From: Solirubrobacteraceae bacterium
GTDB lineage: Bacteria; Actinomycetota; Thermoleophilia; Solirubrobacterales; Solirubrobacteraceae
DNA: 6,161 bases
Direction of reading: 5' to 3'
Assembly: GCA_030043235.1 (NCBI GenBank)
Contig: JASHYF010000217.1
Coordinates: forward strand, 1 to 6,161
Below, one piece after another: positions 1 through 5,873 of the stretch. Made by a program: the position numbers and the translations under genes. Under the pieces are notes generated by a model. The model made no database searches and had not been told where the DNA came from. It saw nothing but the letters and a program-made list of their open reading frames with translations. Every line of letters begins with the position of its first letter. Position 1 is the stretch's first letter.

Positions 1-136
1 AAAGGCCGACGAAGAAGAGGATCAGCAGAACGACCGCCGTCCCCGCCAGGCCGGCGAGCAGGGGGCTGGCGGCGACCACGTCCCGAACGGCCTTCGCGCC
101 GGTGCGCAGCCAGCTGAGTGGAGGTTTCCTGAGCAT
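1..136 (-). CDS. N-terminal fragment of an unidentified membrane protein
   Basis: Reading leftward from an ATG at 136 gives 45 residues with no stop before the window edge. The first ~20 residues are basic (MLRKPPLSWLRTGAKAVRD) and are followed by a hydrophobic stretch (VVAASPLLAGLAGTAVVLLI and on), which looks like one transmembrane segment entered from the cytoplasm, or an uncleaved signal anchor. Third codon positions are almost all G or C, as expected of a real gene here. No clear Shine-Dalgarno sequence precedes the ATG, and the frame stays open for some distance upstream, so the start is uncertain and a leaderless transcript is possible. The gene diverges from the secreted-protein operon at 497. 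Too little is present to name a family; a signal peptidase or other single-pass envelope protein would fit, but nothing visible decides. Confidence 0.6.
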   Translation of the reverse strand, partial: MLRKPPLSWLRTGAKAVRDVVAASPLLAGLAGTAVVLLILFFVGL

Positions 137-315
137 GGTCGAGGTGGTGGGCGTTCTGTATGCGAAAACTACTGCCGATTGCTCGCGGGACGGGCGGCCC
201 CGACCGCGCGAGCGGCGGACTCCGGTATCCCCAGACGGGCCATTCTGTCGCATCGAGCGGCCCCAAATCTAAACGACTCGTGAACAAGCGCGGGAGTCGC
301 ATGGTGCATGGGAAC

Positions 316-345
316 CTAACGATCTTGTGACCGATTCTAACGATC
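316..345. repeat. Direct repeat CTAACGATC, two copies 21 bp apart
   Basis: CTAACGATC occurs at 316-324 and again at 337-345, a start-to-start distance of 21 bp, about two turns of DNA, so both copies face the same side of the helix. The second copy leads into a partial palindrome, TAAC (338-341) with GTTA (348-351). This arrangement is typical of sites for a regulator binding as two units upstream of a promoter. That role is inferred from spacing and position only; two 9-base matches can also arise by chance. Confidence 0.35.
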
Positions 346-357
346 CGGTTAAACAGC

Positions 358-385
358 TTGCTTTCGGCAGGGATGCCTTGATAAA
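358..385 (+). promoter_or_regulatory. Weak candidate promoter for the operon
   Basis: TTGCTT at 358-363 and GATAAA at 380-385 are separated by 16 bases, and would give a leader of roughly 100 bases before the ATG at 497. The elements lie just downstream of the CTAACGATC repeats, where an activator would bind. Neither hexamer is a close match to consensus and actinobacterial promoters are often degenerate, so this is only the best-looking candidate. Confidence 0.2.
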
Positions 386-459
386 AACCATGCCCCGCTC
401 GGAATGGCAGCGGAGCGTCACACGACGGCCAAGGATCGATTCCATCACGGAATCTGCTG

Positions 460-487
460 ACTGGACTGGGAACCTACACTGGACTGG
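460..487 (+). repeat. Direct repeat ACTGGACTGG in the operon leader
   Basis: ACTGGACTGG occurs at 460-469 and 478-487, an 18-bp period. The second copy runs into the Shine-Dalgarno sequence GGAGG (486-490) of the first operon gene. Each copy is itself a doubled ACTGG. A separate 10-base repeat, TGGGAACCTA, lies at 309-318 and 467-476. The position over the ribosome-binding site would suit translational control or an alternative ribosome landing site, but a chance or slippage duplication is equally possible. Confidence 0.35.
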
Positions 488-496
488 AGGACAGCA

Positions 497-2638
497 ATGA
501 GGTACGGATTTGTGGCGCATCTGCGAATAGCGGTCTTGTTCGCAGTCGCCGCCGTGTCGGTGGCGGTGCTCACTCCTGAGGCGAGCGCCGCGACGTACAG
601 CGTGAAAAACACCACCGAATTGGAAGAAGCGGTGGTCAAAGCGAACGCCAATTCGGGGGCGAACACGATCGTGCTGGCGGGCGGCAGCTACGTTCCGAAA
701 AAAACGTTGGCGCTGACAAATACGAGCGGTGTGCAGACCATCGAAGGGCCGACGAGTGCGCCCACGGTCAGGGGTCAATCCGCCCTCATCGCCGGCAGTT
801 CGGTCGAACCTACCTTCGACCAGGTGCTCATAGTCGAAGCAGGCGTATCCGCGGCGATAAAGAACCTGGAGATCGGTGCGTCGGGCGGGCTCGGGACACC
901 TGGGATCGAAGACATAGGTGGCCTCACGATCGAAAGCACGACGCTCGAGGGGAACACCGGCTCCGGAATTCTCGTCACTACCACAGGAACGCTGACGGCA
1001 CGCAACTCGACGATTTCCGAAGACTCGGAATTCGGTGCGCTCGTCGACGGCACGGCTAGCTTCGTCAACTCGACCATCGCGTTCAACACGGACGGCGGGA
1101 TTCAGAATGTAGGCATGTTGAACCTGATCAATACGATCGTCGCGGAGAACGCGGGCAAAGGCGACTGTGTCGGCGCAGCCACCACAAGCGTTCACAGCCT
1201 CGACTCCAACGGCAGCTGCGGCGTCGGTGCGCTGAGCAAAACGAACCCGCTGCTGCAGCCGTCGCTGCTCAACAACGGAGGCACGACGCCGGTGCACTCC
1301 CTGAAACCAGGCAGCCCGGCGATCGGCGCCGGCGAAGAGTCGGACTGCCCCGCGACCGACCAGCGCGGCGCAAAACGTGCGAACCCGTGTTCGATCGGCG
1401 CCGATGAATACAACAGCACGCCGCCGACGATCAACGTGCCGGCTAACATCACGACCCCAGCGACGAGCAAATCGGGCGCTGTGGTGTCATACACGGCGAC
1501 TGCGACGGCCACGGAAGAACTGGTCAGCAGCTTCAGTTGCACGCCGGCATCGGGATCGACCTTCCCGATCGGCACCACCGAAGTGAAATGCACCGCGGTC
1601 ACCGGTCACGAAAACACCGCGAAAGCATCCTTCGACGTGAAGGTGACCACTCCAAAGCACACTCTCACCGTGACGGTCAGTGGCGAAGGCACCGTGACCT
1701 CCACACCCGCGGGCATCGATTGCGGGCGGGGTAACACGGAATGCAGCGCCGAATTCGAAGAAGTAGCCGTCACATTGACGCCGACGCCGGCACCCAGCTA
1801 CACGCTGTCAGCGTGGGGCGGCGCCTGCTCGGGCACCGGATCATGCGCGTTCAGTCCGCTAGAAGCAAACGAGTCGGTCTCGGCTGAATTCAGCGCGGCG
1901 CCGGTGCCTCCAGCAGGTGGGATAACGACCGCCGGTACGGCTCACGTGGGCGAAACGCTGAGCATTGCGAAAGGCGGTAAAGCATCCGAATGGACAGGCG
2001 CGTCCGAAGGGTTGACCTTCCAGTGGGAAGACTGCAACGCAACGGCCACTGAATGCTCGGCGATCGCAGGCGCGACCGGAAACGAATACACGCTGACCGC
2101 CCTCGACGTCGGCTACTACGTGCGCGTCTCGGTGACGGCGAAAAACGCATCCGGTTCGACCACTGCACGTTCGTCGGTGAGCAAGGTGGAAATGGTGCAC
2201 TCGTTCCCGGTCGACGTCCACGGTGAAGTGCCGTTCACGCAGACCCTGACGTCGTACTGCACAGAAGTGAACCTGGGTCATTTCATACCCGCTGAGACAA
2301 AGACGTACACCAACACGTGCAACGTGACGGCGACGGACACGGATGCGGCCAGCAGGCTGACCGCGGAAGACGCGAGCGCGACGCACACAGGGCATCTCGT
2401 GCAGGGGATCTACTACCTGCCCGAACCGCTCGAAGTGCAAGCGACCGCGGAAGAAAAGGGCAGCTCCACGGGAGTCAGGACACTCGCGGCACCCGAAACC
2501 CTGCTGAACTTCGCGGAACCGTTTGCCGATGATCTTCTGACGGTGAGGTTCACGCAGAAGATCGGCGACAAAGTCGGGCTGCACACCGGCGTGTACGCCA
2601 AGACGATCACGCTGACCCTGTCGACCACTACGCCGTAG
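497..2638 (+). CDS. Secreted modular surface protein: beta-helix, HYR, InlB-like, Ig-like and C-terminal WxL-like domains
   Basis: 713 residues; the ATG has a strong GGAGG six bases upstream. A signal peptide covers about 1-31, with cleavage after ASA. Residues ~33-305 form a right-handed beta-helix of NSTI/NTIV-type rungs, closed by a choice-of-anchor Q pattern (GSPAIGAG at 272-279, GADEY at 301-305). Then follow a HYR-like domain (~307-384, PPTINVP), a divergent InlB-type repeat (~388-466, WGGACSGTGSCAF), an Ig-like domain (~473-565, FQWEDC, DVGYYVRVSVTA) and a C-terminal domain (568-713) ending YAKTITLTLSTTTP. No catalytic motif, LPXTG or C-terminal membrane helix is visible. I infer an exported adhesin or matrix-binding surface protein whose last domain may attach it to the envelope; a role as a carbohydrate-active beta-helix enzyme cannot be excluded. 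The mature chain has 14 cysteines in seven local pairs. Glutamate is mostly GAA, odd for such GC-rich DNA. It is the first gene of a four-gene set. Confidence 0.95.
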   Translation: MRYGFVAHLRIAVLFAVAAVSVAVLTPEASAATYSVKNTTELEEAVVKANANSGANTIVLAGGSYVPKKTLALTNTSGVQTIEGPTSAPTVRGQSALIAGSSVEPTFDQVLIVEAGVSAAIKNLEIGASGGLGTPGIEDIGGLTIESTTLEGNTGSGILVTTTGTLTARNSTISEDSEFGALVDGTASFVNSTIAFNTDGGIQNVGMLNLINTIVAENAGKGDCVGAATTSVHSLDSNGSCGVGALSKTNPLLQPSLLNNGGTTPVHSLKPGSPAIGAGEESDCPATDQRGAKRANPCSIGADEYNSTPPTINVPANITTPATSKSGAVVSYTATATATEELVSSFSCTPASGSTFPIGTTEVKCTAVTGHENTAKASFDVKVTTPKHTLTVTVSGEGTVTSTPAGIDCGRGNTECSAEFEEVAVTLTPTPAPSYTLSAWGGACSGTGSCAFSPLEANESVSAEFSAAPVPPAGGITTAGTAHVGETLSIAKGGKASEWTGASEGLTFQWEDCNATATECSAIAGATGNEYTLTALDVGYYVRVSVTAKNASGSTTARSSVSKVEMVHSFPVDVHGEVPFTQTLTSYCTEVNLGHFIPAETKTYTNTCNVTATDTDAASRLTAEDASATHTGHLVQGIYYLPEPLEVQATAEEKGSSTGVRTLAAPETLLNFAEPFADDLLTVRFTQKIGDKVGLHTGVYAKTITLTLSTTTP

Positions 2639-2665
2639 CAGCTGCATTGCAATGAGGTAAACTGG

Positions 2666-4129
2666 GTGTGTGGGGCACACCTGCGAGGCTCCGCCGCCGC
2701 GATCGCATTGATCGCGGCGGCGGTCGTCGTCCCCAGGCCGGCGCGGGCGTCCGGCAGCGTGGTGCTGTGGGCCTGCCACGGCGGGCATGGTGAAGCGCTC
2801 GGGACCGCGCCGTTCGTCCCGATGGCGAGCCGCGGAGGCCGCGCGGGCACGTACGAACGCGGCTGCGAAGGACCCGCTGGCACGGGCGGCCTGGACGCGA
2901 CGTTCTCCAGCCCGGACCCCGAAGGCGGATCGGTCGCGTCGTGGCAGCTGTTCGTGCCCGCCAGCGTCGCTCTCGAGTCGCTGCGCATCGCGCGCTCCAC
3001 GACCGGCTTCGAAGGGACTTCCGTGAGCGGCGACCCCCAGGTGTATGAAGCGGCAACCTCGAGCGGCGAAGTCCTGGAGCACGCCGCGCTCGACGAACCC
3101 GGCAGGGATGAGCCGCTCAGCGGCGAATTGGTCGCGCCGTCGGTCACCGGGCGCTACGTGAGCGTGAGCGTGAGCTGCGCGCTGCTCGGCGGCGAAAGCT
3201 GCGCCGCGCCGCCGAGCGGGGTGGTCGGAGTCTACGTCTCCTCGCTCGCGCTGGGAGTGCGCGACGAAGCCCCTCCCACCGGCGCCGTCGAAGGCGTGCG
3301 CGGCCCCCTGGAAGCCGGCGAATCGCTGCAGCTGCTGCTGTACGCGAACGACACGGGCCTTGGGCTGGCGAGCGCCGAAGCGTCGATCGATGGGCACACG
3401 GTGGCGTTCGTGCGCCTCGGCACCGGCGCCTGCCCCGAACATCCGTCTTCGAGCGCCACGATCGAACTCCCCCTCGGCGCCACCGGCTGCCCCGAATCGG
3501 TCTTGAAAGTCCCGCTGTCGGTCCCCGTCGGCGGGCCCGGCTCGTACCAGCTGCGTGTGAGCGTGACCGACGCCGCGGGCAACGAGACGACGCTCGTCGA
3601 TGAAACGATCGTGGTGGAAAGCGCCCAGCTGCCCAGCTCGAACACGGTGACGATCGGCATCGGCAGCCAGGGCTCCCCCAGCAGCAGCTCTGCCGCCGGC
3701 AGCGTGCTGGGATCGTCCTCCAGCGGCGCGCTCGTCGCCTGCCAGCTGCCGATGCTCACGATGAAACTCGTCTCCAAGCCGCTGCGCTACGCCAAGGTCG
3801 GCAGGCAGCGCGTGCCCGTGCTGCTGGCCGGCCGTCGCTACGTCTACAGGGGAGCGCTCACGTGCCTGGTGAACAACCATCGCGTGTCCGCGCCGGCGGG
3901 GACCGTCGTGCATGTGCTCGACGAGGTCGGGGGACGCCTCCTCAAATCGGGCCGGGGCACGATGACCGTGCACAAAGGCGCCCTCAGGGCGATCCTCGGC
4001 TATACCAGCGCGCGTACGATCATCTTCCGCTACGGTCCAATCGATGGTGAACTCGTGCAGGTGAAGCTCCCGATCGAGATCGGGAGCATGCGCGCGAAGA
4101 CGAACGAGAAGGGGCGTGCAACGCGATGA
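2666..4129 (+). CDS. Secreted three-domain beta-sandwich/Ig-like protein, function unknown
   Basis: 487 residues from a GTG at 2666 with GAGGT at 2654-2658, 27 bases after the previous stop. The signal peptide ends near residue 28 (ARA/SG). Three parts are visible. Residues ~30-198 form a beta-rich domain with Trp and Cys near its start (VVLWACHGG) and a W-x-F-x-P segment (WQLFVPAS, 93-100), resembling the lectin-like sandwiches of thermoleophilial secreted proteins. Residues ~200-317 are an Ig/cadherin-like module with SYQLRVSVTDAAGNET. After a Ser/Gly-rich linker (~331-354), residues ~358-473 form a third beta domain (YRGALTCLVNNHRVSAPAGT), similar to repeats that decorate surface proteins. 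Cysteines occur as C37/C67, C171/C179, C256/C275 and C359/C400, consistent with disulfides outside the cell. There is no membrane anchor and no catalytic motif. The stop overlaps the next start as ATGA, implying translational coupling. I infer a structural or adhesive partner of the neighbouring proteins; the family is not recognised with certainty. Confidence 0.93.
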   Translation: MCGAHLRGSAAAIALIAAAVVVPRPARASGSVVLWACHGGHGEALGTAPFVPMASRGGRAGTYERGCEGPAGTGGLDATFSSPDPEGGSVASWQLFVPASVALESLRIARSTTGFEGTSVSGDPQVYEAATSSGEVLEHAALDEPGRDEPLSGELVAPSVTGRYVSVSVSCALLGGESCAAPPSGVVGVYVSSLALGVRDEAPPTGAVEGVRGPLEAGESLQLLLYANDTGLGLASAEASIDGHTVAFVRLGTGACPEHPSSSATIELPLGATGCPESVLKVPLSVPVGGPGSYQLRVSVTDAAGNETTLVDETIVVESAQLPSSNTVTIGIGSQGSPSSSSAAGSVLGSSSSGALVACQLPMLTMKLVSKPLRYAKVGRQRVPVLLAGRRYVYRGALTCLVNNHRVSAPAGTVVHVLDEVGGRLLKSGRGTMTVHKGALRAILGYTSARTIIFRYGPIDGELVQVKLPIEIGSMRAKTNEKGRATR

Positions 4130-4653
4130 GCGCGACGCTCTCACGCCCCCGGGTGGCCGCGCTGACGCTCAGCGCGACGGTCGTGGCGGCGCTCACGGGC
4201 GCGACCGCCGCGCACTCTGAAGAAGGCACGAGCATCGGCGGCACGGTGGAAAGCACGATCGGCCTCTCGGTGGGCGAAGTGAGCGCGTTCACGCGCTCTG
4301 GCGCCTCTCGTCGCGGGCGTGTCTTCACGGCTCTCATTCCCATTGAAGTGACCGCGACCGAAGGACCGACGTGGCTGAGCATCGCCGACGGGGAAGCGTT
4401 CGCGGGCCCGCGCCGCGGGCGGTTGGTAAAAGGGACCTCGACCCTCGCGATCCCGCTGCTGGCGGCGGCGGGTAACGGCCCGTACCGCTCGCTCGACGCA
4501 AGCGTGGACCCGGTGCTCGAGGAGTGGGGCGAACCGGTCTCGCTGGAAGCGGCCACGATCCGGCTGCGCCAGACCGTGCGCGGTGGTGCTCCACGCACTC
4601 TCCGCGGCTACCATAAGCTCCTGCTGGTCACGATCACGGCCGCGGGACCGTGA
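4126..4653 (+). CDS. Secreted single-domain protein, standalone WxL-like domain
   Basis: 175 residues; the ATG overlaps the preceding stop (ATGA) and has GAGAAGGGG at 4106-4114, 11 bases upstream. The signal peptide covers about 1-31. The mature part (~34-175) is one beta-rich domain that aligns by eye with residues 568-713 of the first operon protein: VTAT (75-78), G-x-LVKG (98-103), L-x-x-PL (107-111), W-x-EP (134-137), T-I-R-x-x-Q (144-149), GYHK (161-164) and a final proline. The larger protein has VTAT, G-x-LVQG, L-x-x-PL, F-x-EP, T-V-R-x-x-Q, GVYAK and a final proline in the same order. Unlike that domain, it has no cysteine. A standalone copy may be a minor or capping subunit, or may coat the wall where the big protein docks. 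This is inference; the homology is read directly from the two sequences. Confidence 0.9.
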   Translation: MSATLSRPRVAALTLSATVVAALTGATAAHSEEGTSIGGTVESTIGLSVGEVSAFTRSGASRRGRVFTALIPIEVTATEGPTWLSIADGEAFAGPRRGRLVKGTSTLAIPLLAAAGNGPYRSLDASVDPVLEEWGEPVSLEAATIRLRQTVRGGAPRTLRGYHKLLLVTITAAGP

Positions 4654-4680
4654 ACGGTGCGGGCGAGGCTTTTCAACCGT

Positions 4681-4687
4681 GAAGGGG
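4681..4687 (+). promoter_or_regulatory. Ribosome-binding site that decides the start of the chaperone-like gene
   Basis: GAAGGGG at 4681-4687 lies eight bases before a GTG at 4696. The longest open frame begins at another GTG, 4657, only three bases after the previous stop and without a good Shine-Dalgarno sequence. Starting at 4696 places the basic MRAVRPFSARRS stretch directly before the hydrophobic signal-peptide core, as expected, whereas the 13 extra residues from 4657 would add an unusual charged leader. Confidence 0.6.
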
Positions 4688-4695
4688 ATGCACTC

Positions 4696-5481
4696 GTGAG
4701 AGCTGTGAGACCGTTCAGCGCCCGGCGATCGGCGATCGCCGCGATCGCCCTGCTCGCCGGCGGCGCGGGCGCGGGCCACGCGCTCGCGGCGGGCGGCGGC
4801 CTGTCTGTCTCGCCCGGCATCTTCGAGCACACAGCGAGCCCTGGAAACCTCGGCTCGCTCAAGATCTCCAACACGACGGGCAAATCGATGGCGGTCGAGG
4901 TCGCGCTGCGGCCGTGGGTGCAGTCTCCCAGCGGCGAAGTCTCGCCCAACCGGGGCATGACGCTCGGCGAAGTGCGCCTCAGCGCGAGCTCGTTCACGCT
5001 CGGCGCCGGCTCCTCGCAGTCGGTCGGCGTCTCGCTGACGCGCGAGCCCGCGGGCCGCTCGCTGTATGGCGCCGTCGAAGTCACGGGCACGCCGAGCGGC
5101 CGCGCCACCAACGGCATCAAGATCGCCTACCGCCTGGTCTGCAGCCTGCGCCTGGACGCGCCCGGCGGCGCGCAGTCCTTCCGCGCGAGCGCGGGAAGCC
5201 TGATCGAGCAGGGCAGCGTCGAGCACGGCACGCTGCTGCTCGCGGTGCGCAACACCGGCAACACGATCGCCCCGATCGGCGGCAAGGTGCGGATCAGCGG
5301 CTCGGGCCACTCGCTGAGCGCCAACGCCACGGCCAAGGCGATCGTCCCTGGAGCAACCGTCAACGTGCCGCTCGTCCAACTGCTCGGCTCGCTGCCGCGC
5401 GGCCGCTACACCGTCACGGTCGGCCTCTCCCAGGACGGCCACAGCCTCGGGACGGTCACGCGCACGATCGAGCTGCGGTAG
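4696..5481 (+). CDS. Secreted two-domain pilus-chaperone/DUF916-like protein
   Basis: 261 residues from the GTG at 4696 (274 if 4657 is used). A signal peptide covers ~1-31, cleaved after ALA. Residues ~36-150 form an Ig-like domain with features of periplasmic pilus chaperones and DUF916 proteins: LSVSPGIFEH, then a PG and a strand with N-x-T (LKISNTTGK), a conserved-looking W (residue 74), a second strand set SASSFTLGAGSSQSVGVSLT, and SLYGAVEVTG. Residues ~155-261 form a second beta domain (LLLAVRNTGNTIAP, VPGATVNVPL, GRYTVTVGLSQDG). There is no C-terminal membrane helix, unlike the DUF916/DUF3324 partners of WxL proteins in Firmicutes, and no usher gene nearby. The natural guess is that it binds or escorts the WxL-like domains made by the upstream genes, either in transit or at the cell surface. 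It is the last gene of the set; Glu codon use shifts from GAA towards GAG here. Family placement is moderate; export and the two-domain architecture are clear. Confidence 0.9.
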   Translation: MRAVRPFSARRSAIAAIALLAGGAGAGHALAAGGGLSVSPGIFEHTASPGNLGSLKISNTTGKSMAVEVALRPWVQSPSGEVSPNRGMTLGEVRLSASSFTLGAGSSQSVGVSLTREPAGRSLYGAVEVTGTPSGRATNGIKIAYRLVCSLRLDAPGGAQSFRASAGSLIEQGSVEHGTLLLAVRNTGNTIAPIGGKVRISGSGHSLSANATAKAIVPGATVNVPLVQLLGSLPRGRYTVTVGLSQDGHSLGTVTRTIELR

Positions 5482-5827
5482 CGGCCTCAGGCTGGCTCGT
5501 CGAGCTGCGCCCCATCCGCCACCGGGGCACCTCCGTGAGCTCGAGGAGCTGTGCGATTGCGCCGAGTTGCAAAGCGATCGCCTCGAGCGAGACCATCGGC
5601 TCCGCGTTCGGCGCGGTGGCCGTCCGGGACGACAACTCGAGCATCGCGCACGAGGCCAACGAACCGTCGCGCACGTCGAACCGGTCCACGAAGGCTCTGG
5701 TCGCACGCTCGACCGACCCGACCTCACTCGGCGCGGCGACCGCCGTCGGCACTCCGTCGCAGATTGCGACTAGGTGTCGCGGAGTAGCATGCTCGCCACG
5801 GAGCTCGTCCAGCGGACGCCTCCGCAT
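5456..5827 (-). CDS. Probable small leftward gene, hypothetical protein
   Basis: 123 residues from an ATG at 5827, preceded on that strand by GGAGAG with a six-base gap. From about 5752 down to 5482 the third codon positions of this frame are very strongly G or C, while rightward frames of the same DNA give arginine-rich shadow sequences; that marks the minus strand as coding. The protein has no signal peptide. It contains a mixed region (FVDRFDVRDG), a likely helical stretch (MVSLEAIALQLGAIAQLLEL) and a short hydrophilic tail; I do not recognise the family. Codon bias is weaker in the first 24 codons, so a GTG at 5752 is an alternative start, though it has no well-spaced ribosome-binding site. 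Its 3' end overlaps the end of the chaperone-like gene by 26 bases in opposite orientation. It could also be a decayed gene. Confidence 0.45.
   Translation of the reverse strand: MRRRPLDELRGEHATPRHLVAICDGVPTAVAAPSEVGSVERATRAFVDRFDVRDGSLASCAMLELSSRTATAPNAEPMVSLEAIALQLGAIAQLLELTEVPRWRMGRSSTSQPEAATAARSCA
5766..5780. promoter_or_regulatory. Inverted repeat GCGAC-N5-GTCGC beside a candidate promoter
   Basis: GCGAC (5766-5770) and GTCGC (5776-5780) are perfect inverse copies around a five-base centre. They lie between TTGCGA (5764-5769) and TAGCAT (5785-5790), which could serve as -35 and -10 elements with a short 15-base spacer reading towards the antitoxin gene at 5874. An operator overlapping the promoter would suit an autoregulated toxin-antitoxin gene. 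The site falls inside the leftward open frame if that starts at 5827. Five-base arms in GC-rich DNA are common, so confidence is low. Confidence 0.25.
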
Positions 5828-5840
5828 ACGCTGCTCTCCG

Positions 5841-5855
5841 GCGCCTCCAAGGCGC
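5841..5855 (+). other. Short hairpin in the leader of the antitoxin gene
   Basis: GCGCCT (5841-5846) pairs with AGGCGC (5850-5855) around a three-base loop, within the 46 bases separating the leftward ATG at 5827 from the rightward ATG at 5874. In RNA it would stand ten bases before the AAGGAG ribosome-binding site (5864-5869). No T-run follows, so it is not a terminator; it may stabilise the leader or mark a protein-binding site in DNA. Confidence 0.35.
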
Positions 5856-5873
5856 AGCTCTCGAAGGAGAATC

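Larger units (their letters stand above)
137..496. other. Divergent intergenic region, 360 bases, with short direct repeats
   Basis: No gene is supported on either strand. The part from about 250 to 480 is visibly more AT-rich than the flanking genes, as expected of a promoter region. It holds several short perfect direct repeats (listed separately) and must contain the promoters for the leftward gene at 136 and the operon starting at 497. A strong ribosome-binding site, GGAGG at 486-490, lies six bases before the ATG at 497. The antisense open frame crossing this region (269-1297) has the arginine-rich composition of a shadow frame and is not counted as a gene. Confidence 0.6.

Noticed and set aside
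269..1297. A 342-residue minus-strand open frame spanning the intergenic region and the first gene
   Set aside because: Shadow composition, no ribosome-binding site noticed, and it would run antisense through the beta-helix domain of the first gene.
1859..4144. A 761-residue open frame on the minus strand opposite the first two operon genes
   Set aside because: It is rich in Arg, His, Ala and Gly, lacks domain-like segments, and lies opposite two genes with clear signal peptides and domains; long antisense frames are common opposite GC-rich genes that rarely use codons creating stops.
4657..4695. GTG at 4657 as the start of the chaperone-like gene
   Set aside because: No well-placed ribosome-binding site and a poor fit to a signal peptide; the GTG at 4696 with GAAGGGG eight bases upstream is better.
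5468..5509. TCGAGCTGCG repeated at 5468-5477 and 5500-5509 as a terminator or attachment site
   Set aside because: It is a direct, not inverted, repeat with no T-run, no integrase or tRNA gene nearby, and ten-base matches are easily found by chance in this composition.
4141..5727. A 528-residue minus-strand open frame opposite the third and fourth genes
   Set aside because: It has the same Arg/Ala-rich shadow composition and no recognisable motif; the plus strand here has two well-supported secreted proteins.
5551..5787. Rightward open frames (5551-5787 and 5567-5773) between the operon and the antitoxin gene
   Set aside because: Both are extremely arginine-rich and lie opposite the minus frame with strong third-position G/C, so they look like its shadows.
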